Shown: in pieces, positions 25,975 through 38,123 of the stretch
Numbering within the stretch: position 1 is the stretch's first letter
Layout of the letters: the number at the start of each line of letters is the position of its first letter
From: Citrus sinensis
Lineage: Eukaryota > Streptophyta > Magnoliopsida > Sapindales > Rutaceae
Reading direction: 5' to 3'
DNA length: 64,000 bases
Assembly (NCBI RefSeq): GCF_022201045.2
Contig: NC_068560.1
Coordinates: 32,575,001-32,639,000 of the forward strand
Notes under the pieces: generated by a model
Told to the model about the DNA's origin: nothing
Seen by the model: only the letters and a program-made list of their open reading frames with translations
The model's database searches: none
Position numbers and translations under genes: made by a program

Positions 25975-28900
25975 TCTCCCCTTGTATTTGAAAGAAAAAT
26001 GACTTTAAACCGCCTGGCTAAATATTAGGGCGATGTGATTTAACACTTCTTGATTATTAATTAGTTGTTGGCAAATCAATTTATACAGCATTATTTATAA
26101 AAGAAATTAGAAATGACCACATAACTTGTTACATATGTTAACAAATAAATATAGAGATAAATATTTCCCCTTTAATATTAACATTTCCTAAGGTAATAAA
26201 ATCTAATGGAAATCTCTGTACGTATGCCTTGATAGATACACACACACACTCATGCAATACCATTTGTACGGACATGTAGCGGTACTGCATCAGCCGTCAT
26301 GGATCCTTCTCCGAAGAAGCAACACATTGCTTGATATTAAATGTAGTGATAAATTGTATATAAAATCATAAAATATCAAGTTAAGGTAATTTTTTTTTGG
26401 TCTTTTCCCATCAAGAAGGAACAATAAAACTAAAATCATATTTTATTGTTTGAATTTTTGTCAGAGACCAAAAAAATAAAATAAAATACCAATCAATATC
26501 ATGTGAGATTCATGTCAACACATTACATGAAATTAGGGAAATTTAACCTAATAGAATTTGTCCAATTGAATTTTAGAAATATTCCTAATTATTGTTAATA
26601 TGTAGTTTCATCCACGGGGCGTTCATGGAAATTGGAACTCGATCCACTTGAATTTATCTCATTTACTTAAAATAAACTAGACGATCATGCAAATACTTCA
26701 AGTTTAAAAATTTGAGCCATATCCCATAGACATTAACATATTCAAAAAGTTTAATACGACAACTTATGGAATAAGAAATTCGTTCCATTAACATCCAGAA
26801 AAGCTTTCAAGTTTCATCCCAACAAGCAACAGATGGATTTTCTTACATTTGACAAACATTATAAATAATTGTTTTCGTCGATTCATATAACATAAACTTA
26901 GATATTTGTTTATTCACAACTAAAGAAAGAGCAAGTTTACGAAGCAAATAATAAATAAATAAATAATGGAGAGAGAGAAGAGAGGAAAGAATTATTCAAG
27001 TTGGGCACTGATACGAGAAGTAAAACCTGATAAAGACGGAAAAAAAAAACGCACTTAAAAAACAATGTCATTTTATTTTTCGACAGGCTTTAGTTCCCAT
27101 GTCAATTTTTCATTCAAGTTGGGTATATGTCACAGATGTACAACTACTAATTAAGGAAATTTTTCTAGCGGTCCGCAGCACGAAAGGCTTAAAACAAGAA
27201 AAATAGGGCAATGCATGTGGCGACAAAGTGTTAGACAAGTTTGTTCCTTTCATTAAATTATAATATAAGAAAAAGATTCTTCTAATCAGGATTAGTAAAC
27301 TCAAAAACGAGATAAGTATGAATTAAATAAGCAGATGGAGTAAAAGTTAAAAAGCGGATACAACGAACTGTTTGGGTTGGGTCAAGTGAGTGAATGAGAA
27401 GTGGCGTATGGGAAGCACCAATGGCCAATGAATAATGAATGAAAACATGGGGCGCAGTTTCAGAAGAAAAAAAGAAAGATGAGCAGAGCCAAGTAACCAA
27501 TTAGCCAACGCACAAAAACAGAAAGGGTCGCAAATTCACAACTGGGGGCGGCTGATCGTGAACCGATGGGGGCAGGCATTTCCAAATGCCCTTGGCCTTT
27601 TGATGAAGCTTTGAGCCACCTTCTGTTTTCTTTGATTTTTTGATGCCTCATTTCTCTCTGTTCCAATGCCAGACAAAAAAGTTTTGTCAAACATGTGTAT
27701 CGTCCATAGACTAAGGGCCAACTTTCACATATACAATTTTTTTTTTTCTTTTGATTTTCCCAGAGTAATAAGCACAATTGGAACACAACTCTGCTCCTCA
27801 CAACGTGGTGATGTGATTGTACTAAAAAGGGTAAATAAATTAATAGTGGAAATTAAAAATATCAAAAGCCAACGTTATATATATATATATATCTCTTTTT
27901 TGCTTTTTTCTGGTTTATGTGGATACCCACTGACCTGCAGCAGTTTTTGATTTGTTTTCCTCTTGCTCATGTGGCATACGATTTTTGGTGACAGTGGCAG
28001 CACCATGTACACCAAAGCTGCCCACGTGGGCCTGCTTCGTTCTTAGTTCTTTGGCAAAATTTGGGATCGGTGGTTGCTAATGCTAACCCGAATTAACATC
28101 TTTAGCTGCAAGGATTAATACTTGTTTAAATCCAATTGGTTTAACAAAACAAAGGGCTGGATTCAGATAAATCGATCTAGAAACCTGTATTGATAATTTC
28201 CACGAGCACCGAACACAGGAATCTGGTATTGCCTTTAATCGTATAGTTACTTTTATTTATTCATTATCACGAATGTAAATCTATCGACTCAAAACAAGCA
28301 GAGGTACGTCACCTTTTTGGTTCTCAAATCTACAAAGATTTTCTTCTGTTTTGAGTCAAATTTAAATATTCGCAAAATAATGTTTCTCACATCATCATGA
28401 ATAAGCCAATAGAACTAGGAATCATATGCTCGTTGATTCAGAAACCTTACAAAGATTTTTGGTTGGTCAAACGAAGAACCCGCGTAATGATTTTTGAGTT
28501 GCAATCATGATCCGTCAGTTGAAAATGCTTAATTGCCAACCATTCCTGTAGATGTTCCGGTTTTTTCCGGAATCATGATTGCGCATTGCAAGCAATGTAT
28601 AAGGCGAGGTGATTGCTGTGGATTAGCTAGTAAATGATAAAATATTTAAAATATCGTATACTTAAGGAGTCGGAAATTTAATTTAAGAAATTAATAATAT
28701 TCTTCTTCTCAAACATAGAGCAGAGGAGTGACAATATTTTACGTGATTTATTTATCTGACACAAATGAATAGATTTGAGTTGAATAAATTTGTCACGAAT
28801 TTAATTCGAGTTCAGATCACTCATTTAATAATCATGTTAAGGATCAAGAAAAATACAACAACTTAAATATAGGATTACATTACTTATCAAAGAAAAACAC

Positions 28901-29612
28901 AAATTAATGCTATTTTGTAATAATATACAGTTTCTGCGAATTTTTGATAGCTTGCATGAATCATCCATACTGCCTTTAAGCCAAATTGTAGTTAATTATG
29001 CATAAAAAGAAAAAAAAAAGACAAAAAGAAAACTCTATACCAGTTGTCATACCAAATTGCAATATTTTTTTATTTTCCCTTTATAATAAGATAATGGATA
29101 AAACAACCACAAGATGAAACGCTTGACTACACCACAATGTCGTTAGTTTTCTCTTATGTCAAAGTTTGTTTGAGCTCAACAACTCAACAAGATTATATTT
29201 CTAGGAAAAGAAAATTCATAGAAAAATCGCGGGCCGGAAACATTTTTGTTGCGGGTAATAGTTCTTATAATTAACTAAAATGACAAACAATAGCTATTGA
29301 CTCTTTAAAGCAAAAAATTGAGAATATTCGATTGCAAATAAATTGCGATAAATAAAAATGAATTTTTTTGGGGGGTTTTTTTAAACTCAAAAATAAGAAT
29401 TTAACCGATTTGCATGACATGAAATATGCAATGCACTTATCTTTAACAAGTTACCCCAACGATTCCGAACTCGAGAGAAAATAATTTTACAATAATGATT
29501 TACTCATGGACAGCTGTAAAAAGTAAAAACTAAGTAATCATTTTATGTGGTATGAAAAGATATGTTGAAAAGTAAAAATAATTAATAAAATATCATGTGA
29601 GTCTTGTGTAAT

Positions 29613-29708
29613 ATATTCTTGTTCATTGTCTACACTCTACACAAATTTATATGAAGAAAAAGAGCTGCAGACAAATATTCTTGTTCATTGCCTACACTCT
29701 ACACAAAT
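29613..29708. repeat. 34-bp direct duplication
   Basis: Segments 29613-29646 and 29675-29708 each begin ATATTCTTGTTCATTG and end CTACACTCTACACAAAT, with a single difference. They are 62 bases apart. This looks like a recent local duplication. Confidence 0.8.
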
Positions 29709-30738
29709 GCATGGGGGCAGCAACAGTAATAATAAATAATTATAACCATACAGGTCAGACTAATCTGGCCCTCCAAAATCTCTCTTTAATTGGGCATCAA
29801 GATGACCCATAAAATAATTTGAAACTCATAGACTTACAAGTAGTGGGGTTCAATAAAAGGCTCAGTGATCCATATTTGTTTTCAGTACGGAACGAAATTA
29901 GAAGGGCTACTTAGAAAATACAGTCCCATCTTTATTGTCAATTGCGTATAGTTTTGCTGCATTAAAATTGAAGGCCCAAAAGCTGTTTTTTCATGGGGGC
30001 ACAAGAGATAAGGACAATAACCTGTAAGATTTAGTACTCTACAAATAAAGTATACTAAACTTGTAAATAATTATGCAAAAACTTATCCAATATACATCTG
30101 ATTAAGATTAAAAAAAAATGCTATTTAATTTGTAAATAGGAGTCTTTTTTGGATGTTATCTCTTTGTTAAAATCCGGTTTAAAATTTTACACTTAACTAA
30201 AGAACGGGCATCTCCTATCCAAAGAATTCTATAAAGCTAACTAGGATGCTGTAGCTGGAAGCATCCAGGAGGACGATGACGTGTAGTGTAAAAATGATCA
30301 AGGATATGAAATTACATGATCCATGATGCAACTACAATTCTCTTTTAAGCCCAAAAAAATATTCGTGCATTCTTAGCTAGCTAGCAAGTTAGAAATTATC
30401 CGCATTTCCGATTTATATAATATCACGTTAAATAGGAAAAAAAAATATTTATGCATAACTTATATAAAATATATATTGGAGGAAATGGCCGGGAATGTGA
30501 TACAGTCACGATCGGCATAATCTTTTGGGTGCAACTTTGAGGATAAGGATAATAATTGCAAGCATAAGAATCGACGTCTACTTTAATTATTCTACTTTAA
30601 TTTTTGTCGACTCAAAGGAACAACAAAAGAATAATGGCCGCCCCCTCATCTCCACTATTTATACATAGAATGAACCAAATCCTAACAAAAGTGACGTTGT
30701 GCATTAATATTAGTTGTTGTGATTGCAGAAGTTGATCC

Positions 30739-31212
30739 ATGGCTCAATCCAGGCCTCTCTCCGAGGAAACCGAGACATTGAACCATGTCTTAAGTCTAGT
30801 GGAGACTTTCAGAGCCTTTGATTCGGACAACGATGGGTCGATCACTGGTGCTGAGCTCTCTGGAATATTCAATTCAGTTGGTTACAGGGCTAGCGAGGAA
30901 GATGTCAGGGAAATGATGCGGCAAGGTGACGCGAACAACGACGGATTGCTGAGCTTGGAGGAGTTCTTGGAGATGAACACCAAAGACATGGAGCTTGGAA
31001 GCCTTGGGAATTTGCTCAAGGCAGCTTTTGAATCTCTGAATCTTGATGGTGATGATATCTTAACTGGAGCAGAGCTGCATGAAGTTATTGAAAATTTAGG
31101 AGTTGGGTTGTCATTAGCTGATTGCCAGGAGATTATTGCTTCCATGGATGGAGACGGTGATGGTGCTGTTAGCTTTGAGGACCTCCAATTAATAGTTAAT
31201 TCCCTCCTCTAG
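30739..31212 (+). CDS. Calmodulin-like EF-hand protein (CML)
   Basis: Calcium sensor of the plant CML group, expected to bind targets in a calcium-dependent way. Intronless, 157 aa, with four EF-hand positions. Loop 1 (28-39) and loop 2 (64-75) have canonical acidic ligands and Glu at position 12. Loop 3 (101-112) starts with Asn and has Asp instead of the usual Gly at position 6, so it may bind weakly. Loop 4 (137-148) is DGDGDG-type but ends in Asp at position 12, a change that in other EF-hands shifts preference toward magnesium. There is no N-terminal myristoylation glycine or transmembrane segment. A TATA-like box lies ~80 bases upstream of the ATG. The exact CML number cannot be assigned by eye. 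Confidence 0.9.
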   Translation: MAQSRPLSEETETLNHVLSLVETFRAFDSDNDGSITGAELSGIFNSVGYRASEEDVREMMRQGDANNDGLLSLEEFLEMNTKDMELGSLGNLLKAAFESLNLDGDDILTGAELHEVIENLGVGLSLADCQEIIASMDGDGDGAVSFEDLQLIVNSLL

Positions 31213-31667
31213 AATCTCAACAGTCAACACAACGTATGTAATGCTACATGCTATATATATATATATATAGTAATAAACAATCACTAGCGTGTAGATCTAT
31301 TACCATGCATCCTCCATTACTCTGCCATCTCTTCTACTTGATATATAGAAGATCATAAGTACACTCAATGTGTGATTAATTGTTATGTGCCTTTGCATCC
31401 AAATAAAATGAATATCAAATTTCTATTAAATGCTCTCTGTCTTTGAATTAATGTCAAATATACTTTCATACCAAAGCAGATGGAAATAAATTTATGCACG
31501 GCACAGGGAGTACGCGAGTTACTAGAGGCATGACATGAGTAGTGACAAATTACCAACACTTCCTGATAATGGCGGGTAACAAACCCAAGACAAAATAAAT
31601 TTGTAATAGACCAGAGCTTGGAAGTTGAAAGTGACCTTTCATTCATTACAAACTAAATATCAGGCCA

Positions 31668-31980
31668 GCCACTCGGCCTTTGGCCGAGTGGTGAGAGCTG
31701 CTGCTCTCCAACTTGGAGAGCAGCAGTTCGAACCCCCACAATGCATGTGGGGGTGTTTCCTTCCTCAAATAAAATTGAGTGAAGGCAATCTGCTACCTTG
31801 CCCCAGTGCGAGGAGTAGACATCCCTCGAATATTTGAGAGGGTTAAAATTTGGGCAGCGCTCCATTAACTTTGATGTATGTTGGTCCCAGTTATAATCTG
31901 ATTTGTACATATCAGTTATATTCTCATGTAATATGAGTTGTAATCGGAGCAATAGTCTCATGTAATCAAAAAAAAAAAAA
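31668..31980 (+). mobile_element. tRNA-derived SINE, full length with target duplication
   Basis: The body lies between two copies of a 16-18-base duplication ending ACTAAATATCAGGCCA (31650-31667 and 31979-31996). It starts with a self-complementary head, GCCACTCGGCCTTTGGCCGA, whose right half is box A-like (GGCCGAGTGGTGAGAGC). Box B AGTTCGAACCCCC lies at about 31725-31737, and the element ends in a run of about 15 A. Its tail word, RAGTAGACATCCCTCGAATATT-like, recurs in the element at 49512. The exact duplication suggests a fairly young insertion. Confidence 0.88.
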
Positions 31981-33079
31981 ACTAAATATCAGGCCAAGCA
32001 AGTACCTAGAAGAAATTATTGCCAACTGAATCATGAACCGACAGTGCAGAAACGTAGAAGATTGATAGGTATGAAAAATTAGATTTCTAAATAATAAAAG
32101 TTTTATTAAAAAAATTTGGATGAACAAAACTAAGCTTTCAGCCGTTTATATATATGTAATTTTTTAAAAATAGGTAAATCTAAAATATTATTTAATAATA
32201 AAATTTTAGTAATCTAAATAAAAAAATTAAAATAAATGGTACCTAAATCCATATCTTTTTAAAAAATAAAAATCTTAAAAATAAAAAAAATAAAAAATAC
32301 TTAAAATTATAAAATTATCGAAAAAACAATAGAATTTTTGACTCGACAACAAAACAAAACGGCCTAAATAGTGTTGGGTTTAATATTCTTTCATAATTTT
32401 TTTTAAAAATATATTATACGCTCAAAATTAACACTAAATTGTGGCCCCTCCCCAAAAAAAAAGAACCTACTCATCCCAGCAATCATGCTGAATTATGAAC
32501 TTCGGTCGTTCTCACGCATCGTCCACATATATATGGTGAGTAAGTTACCTGATACTGCAGCCTCTACGTAAGCTAGCTACTAGCCTACCATACCAGATTA
32601 GGCTTTAGTATAGCTCGTCTCCACCCTGCGGTTTGTTGGATTACTACTTGGATCGATCGCGAGAACACGTACGTTGATCCTACTTCACGTCTTTGTCCTT
32701 TTCTAAAGAAAAGAAAAGACAAAACTCTCTACAAATTAGGCGGAGCACTGCGTTGATTGAATTAATGATTCCGTGCGTGCTTTAAGTAGCCGGGCGCGAA
32801 TCCATAGAATTAATTATTCCACGATTGAAAGGATTTTATAAAGTTTAATTTAGAAATCTATAACCAACATTTTCTTTTATGAACCTCCAAGAGGAGGCAG
32901 TTTATTCGACTAATATGATACGATTTGCATTCGTGATATAAACGGCCCAAAAAAAAAAAAAAGGGATACTATTACATTCGGTTAGGGAACATATTGAATT
33001 TTACCCCTTAAAATATAATAAGAATAAAATAATTGAAAAAAATATATAGAAAAAACAATGAGAAAAAGCAAGATATGTC

Positions 33080-33180
33080 TATAAGGGAGGAGGAATTTGA
33101 ATCTATGGAAATGTGAACCCTCACCACAGTGAAGGACACCAGCCATTCAACCATTGAGTTGTTTTGGCCTTTTGGTTCAA
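33080..33180 (-). mobile_element. Possible SINE head (tRNA-like boxes)
   Basis: On the minus strand a box A-like CAACTCAATGGTTGAATGG is followed about 60 bases later by a box B-like AGATTCAAATTCC. I found no clear target duplication or tail, so this may be a decayed SINE or chance. Confidence 0.35.
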
Positions 33181-34385
33181 AACTTATATTTTATAATATC
33201 TCTAAAATAGTAATAGAGATGATATATGTTGTCCAAAAAAAGAAAAGAAAATAAAAGTAATTAGTGAAGATTCATCTTCTTACGGAAACCATCCATAATT
33301 TAAATATGATTAGATGTTATAATCAAAATCTTTAAATAGATTGGATGTAATTGATAATTTAATAAGTATCCCATTAAAGTACTAGGGATTAAATTGAAAT
33401 TGCACAAAATAGGTTGTTTATTCAGTGTGCATTAAATAAGTTGTTGATTAAAAAAATTGTTTGGTGTTTGAAATATTATGTTGTTGTGATTGTTGTAAGT
33501 TTAGAAAATAAAATAAATACGTTTAGTAAATTTTGTTGTGAAAGTGTTATTTTATTAACTAATTATCAAAATAAAAATAAATTTCAATTACCTTATAACA
33601 CATGGTTGTAGTTTTATTAAAATAGTTTGATTATAATAATCTTTTTTGCAAGAGATCATAATAAAAAATTTAACAAAATATGATTACTGTTTATAAAAAA
33701 TATCTCTCCTCTCACGTTTAAAAGTTACTATTAAAATAAAAAAATTACAAAATAAATAATATTTAAAATTTTATCAAACGCTATTTTTATCCAAATCTAT
33801 TAAATAAGTCAATAATGGAGTTTGATCCTCTATTCCAAATCCCTAAGCAAGCGTAAAATGCAAATACTCGTGTTTACTGTTCGAGCAATAATTGAATGCA
33901 ACAAAAAGTTGGTTGGTTTGCGCACGCGCAGGCCAACATTAACTGCAGCCCAGTAACGTGATGCTTATCCACTCGAGTCAAAGCTCCGAAAATGAGGAGA
34001 GAAGAACTAGCATTTTGCTTTGCCCCCAAACACCGTACATAGAGAAAAGACAAAGCGATAATTCAGTCATTTTATGATAAAAATCCAAAATATCTCCAGC
34101 CATACAGCCAGGGCTTTTCATCTTTTCGGGCTTCTCCTTTCTTGATGGGGGAGGCCACTGAGCAGGTAATTTATTGTTTTCAAGCTCCACAAGTAAACGA
34201 GGCTTCGTCGTTTTCGTTGTCCATTCACGCACACTGTATATTATATGTTGTCGGCTCACGGTCCTCTTGTCTTTTATATATGTGTAATGTACTAGAAACT
34301 AACTAGAAAGCTATAGGGCTGTAAAAGAGAAGCCTCACGACTCACGTACCGTATCAGAAAGAAAGAGAGGGGTTGGCTGATAATA

Positions 34386-35758
34386 ATGGAGAGGAGAGAG
34401 CCAGAACTGAGATTGTTCGATAGCTGTGAAGAACTCGACTCATGCCTCGCTGATTACGTGTATCAAATATCCGAAGCTGCTATAAGGGAGAGAGGCTCTT
34501 TTTCGCTTGTTCTCTCTGGGGGAGATATGCCAAATCGCTTAGGGTTGATCCTCGTCACGAGTCATGACTTTAATTTTAATTTCTTGGCTGATGCTTAGTT
34601 ACAATGAATTTTCTCATGCATGCAGTTGATGTAATTTGTTATGTAGGAAGCTCACAAGGCCACCGTTCTTGAGAACCGTGGACTGGTCAAAATGGCATGT
34701 GTTTTGGGCTGAAGAGAACGTGGTTCCTAAGAGACATCCCGATAGCTTCTACAGACAAGCCCAGGAAGCATTCATCTCAAAGGTTCTACTGTTATTTATC
34801 CACTTATTTACTCTTCATGCGTTGCTTGCGTCGTTGATTGATAGAAACGGAATGTATGGCTTTGGTTTTCCCCTTGCATTGCATGCAAATTAGGAGGGTA
34901 ATGATATAAGCTTACGTATGCTGTGTCTGTGTCCTAAACCAATCATAGAGAACCGCTGTTCTGAACAAATTCAATTGTTACTGTAACCACTTAAAAAGTT
35001 CTGGAAATTGACTAGTGCATAGTGCAAGTATACGTACAGCAATATTAGTATTACAATACCCACCGGAAAAGTCTTCGGTGCTCTAACTAAGCTAATAATA
35101 ATGAGAGAGAGCAACAGATTTGCTTTACTCCGTAGCGGTCATTGAGTCATCAAAAACTTGCTGACACGTATTGAACTGTTGTAAATATTTGTCTTAGGGC
35201 CCATTAAACTTGGACGGCCCACCACCGACCTTTGACAATCTATCATCATTTCTTTTCTTGGTGCAGGTACCCATACTGCCGGCTCACGTTATTCCTGTCA
35301 GCCACGGCGTACCGGGAGAATCAGCTGCCAATAACTACGAGTTCTCCATCAGGCAACAGGTTAGAAAGCGGACGGTTCCTGTTTCTCCATCGAGCGACTG
35401 TCCCCAATTCGACCTTGTTCTCTTAACTCTGGGGACCCGCTGCGACGTGGCATCTATTTACCCCAATAACCCGGTCCTCCAGGAGGACTCTCAATGGGTT
35501 GCCTGGGTCTCCTCTAACGCTCCCAGGGAGAGCGTGACACTCACTCTACCCGTTATAAACGCTGCTGCGAACGTGGCTATTGTGGCCTCGGGGATTGACG
35601 TGGCCCGTCCATTTTTGCACGTCATGATGGACCAAAAGCCCAATAGACGCCTCCCAGCCCAATTGGTTTCGCCGAAAGATGGGAAGCTCGTTTGGTTTGC
35701 GGATGCAAGTGCGGCTTCTTTCTTCCTCCGCGGCAGTGGAACCACTGCAGCTACATGA
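34386..35758 (+). CDS. 6-phosphogluconolactonase-like protein with eroded active site
   Basis: Exons 34386-34543 (donor GTTGAT), 34647-34782 and 35267-35758 give 261 aa, the length of cytosolic plant 6-phosphogluconolactonases, which hydrolyse 6-phosphogluconolactone in the oxidative pentose phosphate pathway. Family landmarks remain: LVLSGG (41-46), VDWSKWHVFWAEENVV (64-79, family FWADERVV), FDLVLL (146-151), LPVINAA and LPAQLVSP. The catalytic GMGPDGHVASLFPNH block is replaced by TLGTRCDVASIYPNN (152-166): the acid is Arg156 and the His is Asp158. The SGGSTP-type phosphate loop reads SGGDMP. The frame is fully open with coherent splice sites, so this is either an expressed non-catalytic paralogue or a young pseudogene. 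There is no plastid transit peptide. Confidence 0.82.
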
Positions 35759-38123
35759 AGTCCTTAATCTCATCTATTCAATAAAATTTACAGGATCAAT
35801 GGAATTTTCCAATAAAATTACGTTACGTATCTTCCTTTTTTTATATTATGATTAGCTAATTTCTAAATTGATGTGTATGCGTGTAGAACTGTAAAAACTT
35901 TAGTGGATGGGTGTAAAGATGATGCGGTTATGCTTGTCCCAACTAAGAATTTTTACATATATATCGAAAAAAATTTCTTTCCTAATTCTATGGTAATTTT
36001 GATTATTGGGGCACGAGGGGTAGGATCCAGATCCTCTTCTTGTTATTTATCTCATTGCCTATCATTAGCTTTTTCAATGATCTAATGAGGATTGTTATCT
36101 ATAAAACTTGTATGGTGAAAATTTGGATTCAGCACTGACTTGTACTTTTTTTTTTTTTCCAACTTCGCACCACTCTAAAACTTAAAACTTTTAACTACTC
36201 GGTTGCACGTCATAATTATTAGATCTTGAAAACCTAAACATTGTAAAATCATTGGAAAAAAAAAAGATATGACCTAGATGGATGAGGACATCTACTAAAA
36301 ATTGTGATTAGATAGTTATTACTATTATTCTTTTTTCATAATCGTCCCATATTGAAGTCGGATTATACTCTCACCTTCAGGTTTTCTCGTAACTTTGTGT
36401 TGAATTTTCACAGATTTGATGTTCTATTTGCCTAATGCATGGACATCCAATTTGCATGTTGCGCGTGTTCTTCAAGTTGATCACGACACATCACATGTCT
36501 GTGACGTCGCGAAGATTCATCAATTTGAAATAGTTAAAGAACTCCAATTAATAAATGATTGAGTTTCTTTGTAATTCGGTATGATATAGTAAAGTAATCT
36601 CACACACCAACAGCGTAACTTGTATTCGGCCGGAAAAATAGAAATTTGATATTCATTTTATTTGTATGCAAATTAAGGCACATAACAATTAACGAAGTTG
36701 GAATTTTCCTCTCACTCATCGAGAACATAACTAAGGAAGCTGGAAAAATAACAAGTAGCTAGAATTATTATTATTTTTTTTGTTTTGACCACGAGGTATT
36801 CTGGGGAGGGCCCCAACTGTGGGACGCACCTTTAAGCTGTACCACAACCCAGACTAGAAGTCTCCGTTCGAACCGAGAGGCACAGGTTCTCCCAACAAAG
36901 GCGACTTCCTGCGACTCGAACTGGGGAGCAAACCCAATCAAGCCACTAAAGGGGACTCCATTGCCAGTGGAGCCAACACTTTGTCGGTAGTAGCTAGAAT
37001 TATATTTATAAGGCAATCGAAGACATATACGGTGAAGGTCGTTGATAACCTATGTAATTGTTGTAGCTGTTAGTATGTTCATTTATTACGCAAATATTCT
37101 TATGTTAACTTGCCTACAATGCAAGAGTGATGTGTGGTAATATAAATATTAGAACTAGTTTATTACTTTGCATCAGTGAAGCTTCATTAAAAGGTTGCGG
37201 GCTGACGTTCGCGGTAAATATATTACATTCTTTTGGCAACAATTACCATTAAATAATCTCTCTTCTTTGCTTATAAAAAAAATATAAATAAATAATATAA
37301 ATATTCTTTGCTCTCTTCTCAATTCGTTTAGTTTGTCGTATCCAGTTGTAAATTCGTCAAATAACCTACGGATGGTGGTGTTCTTGTGCTTGAGTGTTGT
37401 AAATTGGAATCAAATTATGCAACCTCAATCAATTTATTGTGAACATGTTTATATACTGAGATCTGCGTGTTCGCTCAACATGCGTAAATCTAACACTAGT
37501 TCCAACTGAATTATATCATGAATTTTTGTTCATTTTCCAGTGATTTTATTGGAAATGATGTTATTATAAATTACCTGATGTCTTTTGTTGGTTGCAGCCA
37601 TGCATATAACTTTAAGATATCTGATTACTTCTACTAGAGATTTTCACGATATGTTTATGTTTAAGCTTGTGAGACTTTTAATCCTTAAATGATAACGCAG
37701 TTGATTTTGATTAGGCCCCTTGCATCGGAAGCAAGAGTTCTAGGGATCATTGTCCCTCACGCCACACCACCTTTGGGAGTGACGTTATTTAATTTATGTT
37801 TGTGCGTGGAATTTCTTCCAAACAGGTAAATTTGGCCCTTTTTTTAATTTTTTGTAATTTGTTCAAAATAATTTTATTTTGCTTTGAAAAATGAAACATG
37901 TAATTAAATCATATATGGCCTATTACTGGTCCGTTAGATATGCATGTAATATTTCTTGGGGATTATTTCTTCTGAGTCTTTCTTTTGATTTTGATTTATG
38001 CCACTACATGAGACGTGGATAGAAATGTTTTCTCTAAGACTCTTAACGTGAAAAAATTGCTGCTCTGGTAAGCTAATGAGTGACGTTTGGGTCCCTTTAA
38101 TGCAAATGTTAATATTTAATAAT
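35759..38123. other. Intergenic region with one SINE
   Basis: The 3' region of the lactonase-like gene is followed by AT-rich DNA with a minus-oriented SINE at 36769-36988. Apart from that SINE I see no gene or structured repeat. Confidence 0.6.
36769..36988 (-). mobile_element. SINE of a second family, minus orientation
   Basis: Exact 15-base duplications AGTAGCTAGAATTAT flank the body (36754-36768 and 36989-37003). Its 3' tail is the T/A-rich run at the left end. Read on the minus strand it contains box B-like words CAGTTCGAGTCGC and CGGTTCGAACGGAG. The body is clearly GC-richer than its surroundings and differs from the 31668 family. Confidence 0.85.

Larger units (their letters stand above)
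24055..30738. other. Intergenic region upstream of NIA and of the EF-hand gene
   Basis: This 6.7-kb AT-rich region holds the upstream sequences of two divergent genes. I see one SINE, two local duplications and microsatellites (AAT/ATT near 25550-25580, AT near 27876-27893). The open frame at 27801-27460 (-) and its neighbours have no domain signature and I do not call a gene. A TATA-like CTATTTATAC near 30655 precedes the EF-hand gene. Confidence 0.6.
31213..34385. other. Intergenic region with SINEs
   Basis: The EF-hand 3' region, including an (AT)n run near 31253-31269, leads into one clear SINE, one possible SINE and AT-rich DNA. The open frame 34259-33978 (-) and others here have no recognisable domain. 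The last few hundred bases are upstream sequence of the lactonase-like gene. Confidence 0.6.

Noticed and set aside
27460..27801. 113-codon open frame, minus strand
   Set aside because: It overlaps other short frames, has a homopolymer-derived Lys run and a Phe-rich end, and has no domain or splice context. It looks like chance.
31653..31961. 102-codon open frame, minus strand
   Set aside because: It lies within the SINE and is produced by the repeat, not by a gene.
36771..37016. 81-codon open frame, minus strand
   Set aside because: It is the translated body of a SINE.
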